From: Candidatus Methanoperedens sp.
GTDB lineage: Archaea; Halobacteriota; Methanosarcinia; Methanosarcinales; Methanoperedenaceae
Assembly: GCA_026552975.1 (NCBI GenBank)
Contig: JAPMTR010000065.1
Coordinates: 1-64,000, forward strand
Reading direction: 5' to 3'
DNA: 64,000 bases
Shown: in pieces, positions 35,209-44,525 of the stretch
Layout of the letters: every line of letters starts with the position of its first letter
How positions within the stretch are numbered: position 1 is the stretch's first letter
Made by a program: the position numbers and the translations under genes
Notes under the pieces: generated by a model
The model's input: the letters and a program-made list of their open reading frames with translations, nothing else
What the model was told of the DNA's origin: nothing
Database searches by the model: none

Positions 35209-36050
35209 GATCCGCCTTTCTTCATGTATATTCTTTCTCTCAGGTCAACAGTTTTAAACATGTGTCCTGCCGGCCCTACAAGTGATTCAGTCTTTCCCAT
35301 GACAAAGTATCCCCCTTCATTTAAAGCATTATAGAAATCCTGGTACAGAATTTCCTGTAATTTGTGTTCAAAATATATTGTGACATTCCTGCAGAATATC
35401 AGGTCAAAACCTCCTAATTTCGGGCCTGAGATCATATCATGATGTTTTATTTTGAAAATTTTGCGCAGTTCGTCATCCAATATATAACCGATACCATCCT
35501 TAACAAAAAACCGATCCAATCGTTCCTTGCTTAACTTTTCGATCTGTTTTTGGTCAAATGCCAACTTTTCTGCCTTTAAAAGACAATCGTCGTCGATATC
35601 AGTACACAGGATGGAGATATTATACTTCTTGTAAGATATACCGAGGAATTCTCTCAGTATTATCGCAATGGAACTTGCTTCTTCCCCATTTGAACACCCT
35701 GCGCTCCAGATCTTTAACATCCTGTTATCTCCTTTGGTTTTTATCAGTTCAGGAAGCACGTTCATCCTGACAAATTCATACATTTCAGGATTCCTGAACA
35801 ATTCCGTGACGTTTACGGTTAATGCTTCTTTTAACTGTGTTAGTTCTTCAGGGTTTTTTAAAAGCAGACCAGAATATTCGTTATAGGATCTTGATCTTGT
35901 GATCCTAAGTCTTAAAGCCAGGCGTCTCTTCAGGTGTGTCTGTTTGTAGCTTTCACAATTAAATCCTATTTTTCTTTTAATGATCTTCTTCAATTCAGTA
36001 AATTCATTTTCATCTTCACATATTTCATTTGACTGAATTGATCCTATCAT
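35205..36050 (-). CDS. cheR: CheR receptor methyltransferase
   Basis: A 281-residue SAM-dependent methyltransferase adding methyl groups to receptor glutamates. N-terminal helical domain at about 12-85 and SAM-binding domain from about 95: LKIWSAGCSNGEEASSIAI near 116-135, ILCTDIDDDCLLKA near 150 and DLIFCRNVTIYFE near 218. Overlaps cheA and cheC by four bases each. Confidence 0.93.
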   Translation of the reverse strand: MIGSIQSNEICEDENEFTELKKIIKRKIGFNCESYKQTHLKRRLALRLRITRSRSYNEYSGLLLKNPEELTQLKEALTVNVTELFRNPEMYEFVRMNVLPELIKTKGDNRMLKIWSAGCSNGEEASSIAIILREFLGISYKKYNISILCTDIDDDCLLKAEKLAFDQKQIEKLSKERLDRFFVKDGIGYILDDELRKIFKIKHHDMISGPKLGGFDLIFCRNVTIYFEHKLQEILYQDFYNALNEGGYFVMGKTESLVGPAGHMFKTVDLRERIYMKKGGS

Positions 36051-37999
36051 AATAATGTCCCTACATCAATTATCAATGCCACGTTGCCATCCCCCATTAT
36101 TGTGGCGCCTGCAAATCCTTTCATACCTTTTAACATATTATTGTCCAGGTTCTTGATAATGACATCCTGTTGCCCTATGACCTGGTCAACTACAAGACCA
36201 ACATTGTTTCCCGACCGTTCTACCACCACAACCAGAAGGTCTTCATGATCATCGCATTTAATATCAAAAAGCTTATGCATCCGCACCAGGGGAATGACTT
36301 CTCCCCTCATTAAGATGACTTCTTCACCTTTTATTGTCTTTATTTCCTCTTTTTTTATTAACAGATCTCTTATAACATTGGTGATCGGGATCGCATATAT
36401 CTCAGTTCCTACTTTTATCATCAGTGATTGTATGATCGCAACGGTCAGAGGAAGCTTGAGTTTGATCGTTGTTCCTTTTCCCGCAATAGAATCAAGTTTA
36501 ATTGAGCCCCCCATCTGGCCGATCTTAGTCCTGACAACATCCATTCCAACTCCGCGCCCTGAAACATCTGTCACTTTCTCAGCAGTACTAAAACCCGGCA
36601 GGAATGAGAGGTTTATGGCTTCAATATCCGAGATTTTGTTTACCTCCTCCAGAGACATTAACCCTTTCTTTACAGCAGATTCCCTGATCTTTTGAGGATC
36701 CATTCCTTTTCCATCATCAGACACCTCAATGACCACATTATTCTTTTCACGTCTTGCAGTCAGTTTGATCATGCCCTTTATATTCTTACCATTTTGTTTG
36801 CGGACATGAGGAGATTCTATCCCATGATCCACGCAATTTCTCAGGATATGCACAAGCGGGTCCCCGATCTCATCCAGAACGGTCCGGTCAAGTTCAATTT
36901 CCCCACCTTCCAGAATAATATCAATATCCTTCTCCTCTTTTTTTGCAAGATCCCTGACCATTCTGGGAAACCTGTTGAATATCTGTTCGATAGGCACCAT
37001 TCTTGAGGCTATGATCTCATCCTGGAGGTCATTCGTGAGGCGGTTAAGACTTGTAAGAGTCTCCTCGAGCGCATCCAATTTATACGTCTTTGCAAGCTGC
37101 ATTAATCGGATCTTGTTAATTATAAGTTCACCTACAAGGTTCATCAATGAATCCAGACGTTCGATGCTAACACGAACACTTTGAACACTCTTTATAGAGG
37201 TCTTGTTGCTATCATTCACAGATGTTTTTTCCTGGGATTTTATCTGTGCCCTTTTACCAATATGGGTTTTCACTTCTACATTTGATATCTCAATTACTTT
37301 CTTAGCAGCCTCTTCTAATTTTTTTGCATCTTCCTTCGTAGAAATAATTACCGTGAATTCATGATCAAAGTTTTCATCTTCAAGGTCTTTGACCGGCGGG
37401 ATGGTATCAAGTATTTCTCCAAGTTCAGACAGGTTTCGCATTACAACAGTTGACCTGGATGACTTGAGCATGCAGGATTCATGAAGCGTGACCGATACTT
37501 GAAATACATTGCTTCCGTATGGTTTGGGATCAGAAGTGTTTTCAATTGAAGAAGTGTTTTCAATTGAAGAAGTATTTTCGATCAAAGGTGCAGGATCTTT
37601 CTTAATTATGACTTCTGCAGTTTTTTCAGCTTTTGGTTCAGTTATTTTTGCTATAATGATGGAAATGTCAAATTCAGAGGATTTTTCAGGATTTTCTACC
37701 ATTTTTTCAAGAGTATCGAGGCATTCAAAAAGAAGATCAATATAAGAGGATTCGAGTTTTAGTTCATTATTGCGCACCCTGTCCATCAGGTTTTCCATAT
37801 TATGGGTGAGCTCTTTTATATTGGTATAACCCATAGTGGCAGACATGCCTTTTAAAGTATGGGCTCCCCTGAACATCACATTTATCGTTTCGCTATCATT
37901 CGGATCTTTCTCAAGACTCAAAAGTGCCTTATTCATTGATTGAAGGTGTTCTGCAGATTCAACCGCATATATTTCCTTATATTCAGACATGTCATCCAT
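36047..37999 (-). CDS. cheA: CheA chemotaxis histidine kinase
   Basis: A 650-residue kinase with the classical five regions. P1 (HPt) at about 1-105 with the phospho-His in MFRGAHTLKGMSATMGY near residue 48. A repetitive IENTSS linker near 139-155, P2-like beta region at 160-250, P3 dimerisation at about 270-335, P4 ATPase at 340-510 (HILRNCVDHGIE, SDDGKGMD, GRGVGMDVVR) and P5 CheW-like at 515-650. It takes signals from the MCP through CheW and phosphorylates CheY and CheB. Confidence 0.95.
   Translation of the reverse strand: MDDMSEYKEIYAVESAEHLQSMNKALLSLEKDPNDSETINVMFRGAHTLKGMSATMGYTNIKELTHNMENLMDRVRNNELKLESSYIDLLFECLDTLEKMVENPEKSSEFDISIIIAKITEPKAEKTAEVIIKKDPAPLIENTSSIENTSSIENTSDPKPYGSNVFQVSVTLHESCMLKSSRSTVVMRNLSELGEILDTIPPVKDLEDENFDHEFTVIISTKEDAKKLEEAAKKVIEISNVEVKTHIGKRAQIKSQEKTSVNDSNKTSIKSVQSVRVSIERLDSLMNLVGELIINKIRLMQLAKTYKLDALEETLTSLNRLTNDLQDEIIASRMVPIEQIFNRFPRMVRDLAKKEEKDIDIILEGGEIELDRTVLDEIGDPLVHILRNCVDHGIESPHVRKQNGKNIKGMIKLTARREKNNVVIEVSDDGKGMDPQKIRESAVKKGLMSLEEVNKISDIEAINLSFLPGFSTAEKVTDVSGRGVGMDVVRTKIGQMGGSIKLDSIAGKGTTIKLKLPLTVAIIQSLMIKVGTEIYAIPITNVIRDLLIKKEEIKTIKGEEVILMRGEVIPLVRMHKLFDIKCDDHEDLLVVVVERSGNNVGLVVDQVIGQQDVIIKNLDNNMLKGMKGFAGATIMGDGNVALIIDVGTLL
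37533..37586. repeat. 18-bp tandem repeat in cheA linker
   Basis: Three head-to-tail 18-bp units beginning GAAGTGTTTTCAATTGAA encode three IENTSS-type units in the linker after the HPt domain of CheA. The third copy has diverged at a few positions. Copy number may vary between strains and alter linker length. Confidence 0.9.
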
Positions 38000-38011
38000 A
38001 ATTACACCTTT

Positions 38012-39064
38012 TTAGGCAATTTCCGTTATGATCCGGGCAATTTCGTGTACAGGCAAAATATAGTCTGCCAGTTTTTGTTCTATCACTGACCTTGGCATTC
38101 CATATACCACGCATGTAGATTCATCTTCAGCTATCACTTTTCCACCCGCCTGCTTAAGTTTCCTGATTCCACAGGTACCATCCGACCCCATTCCCGTTAG
38201 AATTATTCCAATTGAATCCTGGCCATATATTTTCACAGCCGACCCCAGAAGAACATCAACAGAAGGCCGTACTCCCTGTACTTTTTCACCTTTTGTAAGT
38301 CCTATCACCTCTTTGATCTCACCATCTATCTTTTGCTGCTTTACGATCATATGAAAATCCCCGGGTGCGACGAAAACTGATCCTATCTGGATAATGTCAC
38401 CATCTGCCGCTTCCCTGACCCTCAACATAGATTGGGAATCTAGCCTGTCTGCAAGGGATTTTGTGAATCCTGCGGGCATATGCTGAACGATCAGTACTGG
38501 AACCTGAAGGTTTGAAGGTAAAAGAGGTATTATATGATTCAATGCCCTTGGACCGCCTGTGCTTGACCCTATTATTATTATCTTTCTTGCTCCTGTTCTT
38601 GCAGGATAAACGGTCTTCTCCTTTTTGACCACTTTTTCTTCTATGAAACCAAGCTTTCTGACTTCAACACGAGCTGCAGCTGTTATTTTCCTTATCAGGT
38701 CATCCCTGATCTTTTCCATGTCAAGGCTTATATTTCCAGAAGGTTTTTGAATGAAATCAACTGCACCATACTGAAAAGCAGTCATTGTCAGATCCCCCTG
38801 GTCAGATTCTGCCCCTGTAAGCATTATTACACGGGTAGGGCACTCGCTCATTATAAAACCCAGCGCCTGCAAACCATTAAGAACTGGCATTTCTATGTCC
38901 ATAGTCACTACATCAGGTCGAAGGAGGGTTATTTTCTCTATCGCTTCTTGCCCGTTCTTTGCAGTCCCCAGAACTTCTATATCGGGTGATCCGGACAGAA
39001 TATTACTGATGACTTTACGCATAAAAGCAGAATCATCAACGATAAGTACTTTTATTCTGGACAT
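38012..39064 (-). CDS. cheB: CheB receptor methylesterase
   Basis: A 350-residue protein with an N-terminal receiver (VLIVDDSAFMRK, VVTMDIEMPVLNG, VIMLTGAE, FIQKPSG) and a C-terminal methylesterase. The catalytic triad regions are GSSTGGPRALNHIIP near 168 (Ser), QHMPAGFTKSLADRL near 195 (His) and GMGSDGTCGIR near 291 (Asp). It removes receptor methyl esters when phosphorylated by CheA. Spaced 12 bases from cheA and cheY genes. Confidence 0.95.
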   Translation of the reverse strand: MSRIKVLIVDDSAFMRKVISNILSGSPDIEVLGTAKNGQEAIEKITLLRPDVVTMDIEMPVLNGLQALGFIMSECPTRVIMLTGAESDQGDLTMTAFQYGAVDFIQKPSGNISLDMEKIRDDLIRKITAAARVEVRKLGFIEEKVVKKEKTVYPARTGARKIIIIGSSTGGPRALNHIIPLLPSNLQVPVLIVQHMPAGFTKSLADRLDSQSMLRVREAADGDIIQIGSVFVAPGDFHMIVKQQKIDGEIKEVIGLTKGEKVQGVRPSVDVLLGSAVKIYGQDSIGIILTGMGSDGTCGIRKLKQAGGKVIAEDESTCVVYGMPRSVIEQKLADYILPVHEIARIITEIA

Positions 39065-39076
39065 AAGAAATAAACA

Positions 39077-39433
39077 TTACATGTTTTTAGAAACTGCTTC
39101 TAATACTCTTTCAGCATCAAACGGCTTGATTATAAAATCCCTTGCCCCGATCTTTATGGCGTCATTGACAACGGTCTTTTGCCCTATTGAACTGCACATT
39201 ATAACTCTGGCATTCCTGTCATGTGCAATTATCTGTTTTAAACATTCGATCCCATCCATGCTTGGCATTATGATATCCAGAAGTACGAGATTCGGTCTAT
39301 GTTCCTTATATTTTGCCACACCATCTGAACCATCCACTGCCTCCAGAACTTCATTTCCAGTCGGGACAATGATCTTTTTTAACATCAGTCTCATGAATGC
39401 TGCATCATCTACAAGCAATATTTTCCCAGCCAT
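39077..39433 (-). CDS. cheY: Chemotaxis response regulator CheY
   Basis: A 118-residue single receiver. Acid pocket ILLVDDAAFMR, acceptor Asp in LVLLDIIMP, Ser in VIMCSSIG and Lys in FIIKPFD are canonical. I chose the ATG at 39433 (MAGKILLVDD) because GGAGG at 39438-39442 stands four bases before it; the upstream in-frame ATG at 39448 would overlap that site. First gene of the che operon, placed just downstream of arlJ. Confidence 0.94.
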   Translation of the reverse strand: MAGKILLVDDAAFMRLMLKKIIVPTGNEVLEAVDGSDGVAKYKEHRPNLVLLDIIMPSMDGIECLKQIIAHDRNARVIMCSSIGQKTVVNDAIKIGARDFIIKPFDAERVLEAVSKNM

Positions 39434-39509
39434 TTTTCCTCCAAGCAATATAATTTTAATGTGTTAATATTTAAAATATAATTGATCATCTATACATGTT
39501 AATTCCAGC

Positions 39510-39533
39510 CACACCTCTATAAATAAAGGTGTG
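39510..39533. promoter_or_regulatory. Stem-loop between arlJ and cheY
   Basis: CACACCT (39510-39516) and AGGTGTG (39527-39533) form a perfect 7-bp inverted repeat with a 10-base AT-rich loop. It lies 24 bases after the arlJ stop on the minus strand and upstream of a TATA-like ATATTTTAAATA for cheY. There is no T-run after it, so it may be an operator or mRNA processing site rather than an intrinsic terminator. Confidence 0.5.
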
Positions 39534-39556
39534 ATCGTTGTGTGAATTTACAAAAA

Positions 39557-41209
39557 TCACATTCCCAATATTGGTCCCATACCTCTTATCGTAAGTTCTG
39601 CGGTCAGCGCCGATACCCAGACAAGTCCCACAAAATGGGTATATGTGTTAAAATGGTGACCGCCGTCAACGACCCTGATAAGTATAGAAGAGATCAGGGA
39701 ATGACAGACCATCATCACCATTAACATTGAAGTCATCAAAGGAATATTGGCGTTACCTACTGCTGCCAGCGATATCCCTATGTCAGCATCCGGAAGTGAC
39801 ATATTTGAAAATATTTTTGCAAGCATCGCTATTATTGCCAGTGACAGGAAAAGGGTCGCAGCTATTCCCCCGGTGATCCCATATAGTACGCCTATAAGAC
39901 TTGAGGCGCTGCTGTACCTCAATTTCCTCATTGAAAGGATCGACATGAAATTCTTGCTTATGATATCCCCGATAAGTGCAGGTTTTCCACCCACGTTCGT
40001 TCCTTCCACGAACATCGTTGCGAAGCGTTCTATCAGGTTGCTCCCAGTTCCTGCTGCAAAATGTTCCCAGGATCTTGGGGTATTGAGCCTTGTTTTTAGT
40101 CTTTTATAAAGGCTATTCACATTCCCCGAAAGAGGCCCAAAATCATGTGCGGTCAATTCTTTTAAAGATTCCAGGATAAGCCCGCTTCTTGACCCTGCCG
40201 CGCCTCCAAGAGAGCGTATGAATGAACTGAAATTATTATCATACCTCTTTATTTTATCTTCTTCAACACGCGCTATTAATCCGGTCAACAAAAGGGGGGT
40301 CAGGGAGAGCGCGAACATGATCGGGATAGGGATATCGTTAATTAAAAGCATAAGCCCTGTCACCATCATACAAAGAAACAGAGAGATAGGCATTGACCAT
40401 TTTAGTCTCCGGTCGGCAACGGTCTCTATATTCAACGTATGCCATATCCTGTCAGCCGGCACTTTTGATCTTGCAAATAATAACAATACCAGTTCCGTTA
40501 TTACAAATACAGCGATCGCACCTCCAAGGAGCAATGTTGAATCAATACCTGTAATAATTGGCATGATTATTGCAAAAGCCACAATAAAAATAAGGGACAT
40601 GCACATAGAGACGAACAATTCTTTGATCATAGTTATGGAATTCAAGGAATCCTGGTACATTGTCATGAAATCATTCATGACAACAGTCTGCTCAGAAAGA
40701 ACAAAATCCTCAAAAGCCTGTCCTGCCTGCATTGAATGCGCAAGCCTGTCCAGAAAGTCCTGGAACAGAACAGAAGGCGTCCTGTTGGCTATGAATCTGC
40801 ATGCCACAGGAAAACTTACATGCCAGTAGATCACCAGGGCATATATTCTTCCCGTTTCTTTAGCCAGGTAACCATATGCTTCAGTATGTGAAAGCTTCTC
40901 CAGCATGTCGATCCTTGTCATCTGTGAAGTCGCAAGGACCCCCATGTGGGTTATGAAATAATGCATATTGTTATCAATTTCTTTCTTTTTGTTTTCAAGA
41001 CTTGATAAAGGGTATATGAGAACTATAGAAACCAGAGCAAGCGGGACTAATATGATCCCGACGATCATAGCGCCCTGAACAACTGATGGAATAAGGATCA
41101 GAATTAAGATTGGGAACATTAAAGCCATTATCACTGCCGGGACAACAAATTTTTTTACATAATTTTGTTGTGACATTCCAAGGCAGTGAAATATGACCTT
41201 TGAATTCAT
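39557..41209 (-). CDS. arlJ: Archaellum membrane platform protein ArlJ
   Basis: A 550-residue multi-helix membrane protein of the TadC/PilC family, the platform on which ArlI drives archaellum assembly and rotation. Helix pairs lie at about 20-65, 195-250, 270-320 and 440-540. The cytosolic regions include the conserved TGSNLIERFATMFVEGTNVGGKPALIGDII near 385-415. It is the last gene of arlB-F-G-H-I-J; three bases separate it from arlI. Confidence 0.93.
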   Translation of the reverse strand: MNSKVIFHCLGMSQQNYVKKFVVPAVIMALMFPILILILIPSVVQGAMIVGIILVPLALVSIVLIYPLSSLENKKKEIDNNMHYFITHMGVLATSQMTRIDMLEKLSHTEAYGYLAKETGRIYALVIYWHVSFPVACRFIANRTPSVLFQDFLDRLAHSMQAGQAFEDFVLSEQTVVMNDFMTMYQDSLNSITMIKELFVSMCMSLIFIVAFAIIMPIITGIDSTLLLGGAIAVFVITELVLLLFARSKVPADRIWHTLNIETVADRRLKWSMPISLFLCMMVTGLMLLINDIPIPIMFALSLTPLLLTGLIARVEEDKIKRYDNNFSSFIRSLGGAAGSRSGLILESLKELTAHDFGPLSGNVNSLYKRLKTRLNTPRSWEHFAAGTGSNLIERFATMFVEGTNVGGKPALIGDIISKNFMSILSMRKLRYSSASSLIGVLYGITGGIAATLFLSLAIIAMLAKIFSNMSLPDADIGISLAAVGNANIPLMTSMLMVMMVCHSLISSILIRVVDGGHHFNTYTHFVGLVWVSALTAELTIRGMGPILGM

Positions 41210-41212
41210 GAT

Positions 41213-42844
41213 TCATACCTCAAATGGTATCCCTTCAAGACCCCGGTCCTGATAAGCCCATATCAGGTCCCGAACTTTGTAATAATCAAGGATATTTTCT
41301 TCGACCATCCTGGTAAGGATCTTTGCGCGCAATGCAAGTTCGTCATAAATCATGCGCTTATCGTCGTATCCCTGTTTCGCAGCTATCTTATCCAGGATAA
41401 AACTATTGTTCAGCCCCCTGAAACGATGCCTGTCGTTCGTAAAATCCCATTCAAAAACCGCACGGGTTATGACGCCTCCTGCTTCTTCCAGGTATCCTTC
41501 GATCTCATCCACAGAAGTGCATCGCCGCAAATATTTCCCTTTCCTGTAAATAGCCTGGAGGATCAAAGCCGCATTTAGGTTATCGGCAAATGTCGGTGGG
41601 ATATTGATAGGTGCGCCTGTAAGACGCTGGAGAAGTTTCTTTACTGACGAAGCGTGAAATGTTGCAAGAACAGCATGTCCTGTCTGCATGGCCTGGAAAG
41701 CCACAGCGCCTTCAGCGCCCCTGATCTCACCCACTATGATGTAATTTGGTCTTGACCGCAGGGCAACTTTCAGGAGTGTGAATGTGTCTACCTGAGATTC
41801 TATCGGGCCATCTGTTCGCGTTATCAACTGCTGCCAAGCCGGCTGCGGCGGAAGCACTTCAGCCGTATCTTCTACAGTGTACATTTTTGATTTGCTGCTG
41901 ATAAATGGCAGGGCAGCATTGAGCATGGTCGTTTTTCCGCTTGCGGTCTCACCACTGAAGAAAATACTCATCTGGTTCTCAAGCAAAAGCCACAGGTATG
42001 CACACAGATTAGCGTCAACACTTCCCCATTTTATAAGCTGCGGAATACTTGCGGGTGTTTCCATGAATTTCCTCATGGTAAAACTGGAACCTCGTTTGCT
42101 GACATCAGTGCTATAAATTGCCGCGATCCTTGTACCATCAGGAAGTGACCCGTCAATTATGGGACGTGCATCACTTACCGGCCGTCCGATGCGTTCACCC
42201 ATGGTATGAAGCCAGTGGCTTAAGTTATCCGCAGTGCCAAAGGTGAGATTTGTCGTAAGCATTGCCAGGATCTTATGTACAATGAAAACACCGCTTACTC
42301 CTATGCTATGAACGTCTTCAAGATATGGGTCCCTGATCAACGGTTCTATCGGACCCTGGCCAATTACATCCCGATCTATGAAATATGATATTTTGTCATA
42401 TTCCAGCTGGGATAAGGGAATAAGTTTTACCCCAAGAAGCCGGTCCAATATTCCGGTCGGCACAAAGCTGTTTTCCACATGGACGGATTCATTCAACAGC
42501 TTCATTATTAATTTTCTTAACTGGTCTTCATTCTCAGGAACACTTTCATCAGCGGCCTTTTCGAGGATTGAATCCATTATCTGTTTATATTTTATGGATT
42601 CCTCAGGTAATAAGATCGGTTCGATCGCAATATATGCGGTCTTTCTTGATACCTTATCACCCTTGAGGTGGATAAATATAGGATCACCTACCGGATAGAT
42701 CAGGTTCAGGACAGGGATATCTACGATCTCCCGGCCAATCTTGGCAACAAAATCCGGCATAACTCCGGTTTCTTTCTTGCATTTTGCTACGTATTCAGCC
42801 AGGTGCGGATTTCGTTTCATGGCTTCTTCGAACTTGTCATCCAT
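41213..42844 (-). CDS. arlI: Archaellum motor ATPase ArlI
   Basis: A 543-residue type II/IV secretion ATPase powering archaellin insertion and rotation. Walker A is FFSGETASGKTTMLNA near 290; the Asp box, Walker B and His box appear in MYTVEDTAEV, YIIVGEIRGAEGAVAFQAMQTGH and LATFHASSVKK near 320-400. The N-terminal domain ends with GQGPIEPLIRDPYLEDVH. Length and order fit ArlI, with arlH just upstream. Confidence 0.95.
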   Translation of the reverse strand: MDDKFEEAMKRNPHLAEYVAKCKKETGVMPDFVAKIGREIVDIPVLNLIYPVGDPIFIHLKGDKVSRKTAYIAIEPILLPEESIKYKQIMDSILEKAADESVPENEDQLRKLIMKLLNESVHVENSFVPTGILDRLLGVKLIPLSQLEYDKISYFIDRDVIGQGPIEPLIRDPYLEDVHSIGVSGVFIVHKILAMLTTNLTFGTADNLSHWLHTMGERIGRPVSDARPIIDGSLPDGTRIAAIYSTDVSKRGSSFTMRKFMETPASIPQLIKWGSVDANLCAYLWLLLENQMSIFFSGETASGKTTMLNAALPFISSKSKMYTVEDTAEVLPPQPAWQQLITRTDGPIESQVDTFTLLKVALRSRPNYIIVGEIRGAEGAVAFQAMQTGHAVLATFHASSVKKLLQRLTGAPINIPPTFADNLNAALILQAIYRKGKYLRRCTSVDEIEGYLEEAGGVITRAVFEWDFTNDRHRFRGLNNSFILDKIAAKQGYDDKRMIYDELALRAKILTRMVEENILDYYKVRDLIWAYQDRGLEGIPFEV

Positions 42845-42856
42845 AAGACCGCCTCT

Positions 42857-43549
42857 TTATGAAACTCCTGAAATGTTGATCATAACGCCGCTTTTCGCTT
42901 CGACCTTAAAACCGATCATGGCAGCCACCTGTACCTCAGGACGTGAATATTTGTTGACCATGATAGTCCTTAACATCTCAGTTCCCATCTGGCGCATTTT
43001 CAGGGTGAGCAGAACTTCAGCCGCATCTTTGAACTCGTTTACGACATTTGGGGGCATTTCAGTGCTATCCATTGTGATAATTATGGTTTTTTGCATACCT
43101 GTTAATTTTTTGAAAAATGAAATAAGCTCAAGACTTTTCTCAGCATCCGTCCCATACCTTATCAGGGCGGAAATAGCATCGATAATAATTATTTCTTTTT
43201 CGAAAAGAACTACGGCACCCATTAATCTCTTGATGAAATCCAATCTCGGTGAGGAGTCTTTCAATAGGGGGAATACCGGGATGAAAAGTAACTGGCCTTT
43301 CAGTAGCTGTAAACCGATGGGATAATCAAGTGAATTCATCTGGCGGATGAAATTTTTAGTTGTCAATTGAGTAGAAACATACGTTACGGTCGCTTTGTGA
43401 TGGAGAAGTCCGAATGCGAATCTCTGGCACAATGCGCTTTTTCCGCTTCCGCTTGGCCCATCGATCATAATAAGGGAGCCTTTAGGGAAACCTCCGCCAA
43501 GCATCTGGTTCAGTTCATCACGGTCTAGTAAGAAAGAATATCCTGCCAT
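42857..43549 (-). CDS. arlH: Archaellum KaiC-like protein ArlH
   Basis: A 230-residue KaiC-fold ATP-binding protein that sits on ArlI in the archaellum motor. Walker A MIDGPSGSGKSALCQRF is near 28-44 and Walker B is EIIIIDAISALI near 118. The start MAGYSFLLDRDELNQMLGGGFPKGS is typical. It lies between arlG and arlI with 10- and 12-base gaps. Confidence 0.94.
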   Translation of the reverse strand: MAGYSFLLDRDELNQMLGGGFPKGSLIMIDGPSGSGKSALCQRFAFGLLHHKATVTYVSTQLTTKNFIRQMNSLDYPIGLQLLKGQLLFIPVFPLLKDSSPRLDFIKRLMGAVVLFEKEIIIIDAISALIRYGTDAEKSLELISFFKKLTGMQKTIIITMDSTEMPPNVVNEFKDAAEVLLTLKMRQMGTEMLRTIMVNKYSRPEVQVAAMIGFKVEAKSGVMINISGVS

Positions 43550-43559
43550 TTTTTAAGTC

Positions 43560-44003
43560 CTATATAGTGAATGGAAATGTGTCTTCTATTCCATTTTGAG
43601 TTATGATCCTGAGATTGTGATCGCCGGTGGAGAGTGTGACCTTTGCTTTTATAATTAAAACATCTCCTGTTTTCCACGTCTGGCTGCCATCTACTGTTTT
43701 ATTGAGATCGGTTTCAGGGATCATTTTGCCATCTAATAATACAGTTACATAATCAGTAACAAGCTCCTGCGTCCCTGTGTTTTTTACATAAAATGAATAA
43801 TTTCCACCCGAATAATAAATGATCCTTGGATCGTTGATTATAGTAATGTCTGTTTTTAACTGTTCGGTCAGGGTTTTGCTGCTTATGGTTGATGCGCCCG
43901 TAATCGATTCGACATTCATGAAGAGCGCCCCTACTACACTCATCGCAATTATGACCGAAGTGATGAAGAAGATCAATTCTGTCGCCGAAGAACCTGCGCT
44001 CAT
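43560..44003 (-). CDS. arlG: Archaellum stator protein ArlG
   Basis: A 147-residue protein with an N-terminal helix (SSATELIFFITSVIIAMSVVGAL) characteristic of ArlG and a beta-sandwich ectodomain, consistent with the pseudoperiplasmic stator that works with ArlF. It has no class III cleavage motif. Nine bases follow the arlF stop. Confidence 0.9.
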   Translation of the reverse strand: MSAGSSATELIFFITSVIIAMSVVGALFMNVESITGASTISSKTLTEQLKTDITIINDPRIIYYSGGNYSFYVKNTGTQELVTDYVTVLLDGKMIPETDLNKTVDGSQTWKTGDVLIIKAKVTLSTGDHNLRIITQNGIEDTFPFTI

Positions 44004-44012
44004 TTATATCTC

Positions 44013-44405
44013 CTATGTTGTAATGTAAACTGCTGCGCCGTTAGCAGTTATGACCTTGATTTTGCTATTAGAAATATTAATCTCTTCAACTACAATAGAT
44101 GTTTTCGGGGCCCATACACCGCTTGGAACCACTTTTAATGAAGAAGTCCATGTACCATTCACGATGACATTGATTTTCCTTGAATCAAGAGTGACTGATC
44201 CATCGTTAAAGACCTCTAGAGTGGTGCTCGTCCAATCTTTGATAGTTATTTTTGTATTCAATTTTTCATTGCTTAATTCATCTGATTCTTTTTCCGCCTC
44301 CTGTATTTTATTATAGGACATTTCAACGACAGGATAAAACATTGATGCCATATAAATTAGCGAAACAGTAAATATTGCCACAACTGCGGATGTTGAAAAG
44401 CCCAT
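44013..44405 (-). CDS. arlF: Archaellum stator protein ArlF
   Basis: A 130-residue protein whose start MGFSTSAVVAIFTVSLIYMASMF is the ArlF signature helix, followed by a small archaellin-like beta-sandwich that binds the S-layer in known motors. The ATG is preceded by GGGGGATCAT, a strong ribosome site. A 112-base spacer with a hairpin separates it from arlB. Confidence 0.9.
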   Translation of the reverse strand: MGFSTSAVVAIFTVSLIYMASMFYPVVEMSYNKIQEAEKESDELSNEKLNTKITIKDWTSTTLEVFNDGSVTLDSRKINVIVNGTWTSSLKVVPSGVWAPKTSIVVEEINISNSKIKVITANGAAVYITT

Positions 44406-44486
44406 ATGATCCCCCGCTTTTATGGATATTGTGGGACGTAACTATCTACTTTTTTTTTAAGAAATTTCAGGTTTACTTTCATATTC

Positions 44487-44525
44487 TTTTCCTTTAAAAA
44501 GGAAAAAAATCCCCTTATCAGGGGA
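44487..44525 (-). terminator. Hairpins with T-runs after the archaellin gene
   Basis: Reading the minus strand, TCCCC...GGGGA (44510-44514 with 44521-44525) overlaps the arlB stop and is followed by seven T. A second near-palindrome, TTTTCCTTTA/AAAAGGAAAA at 44487-44506, comes next. Together they look like a partial terminator, so that arlB mRNA is more abundant than the downstream motor genes. Confidence 0.6.
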
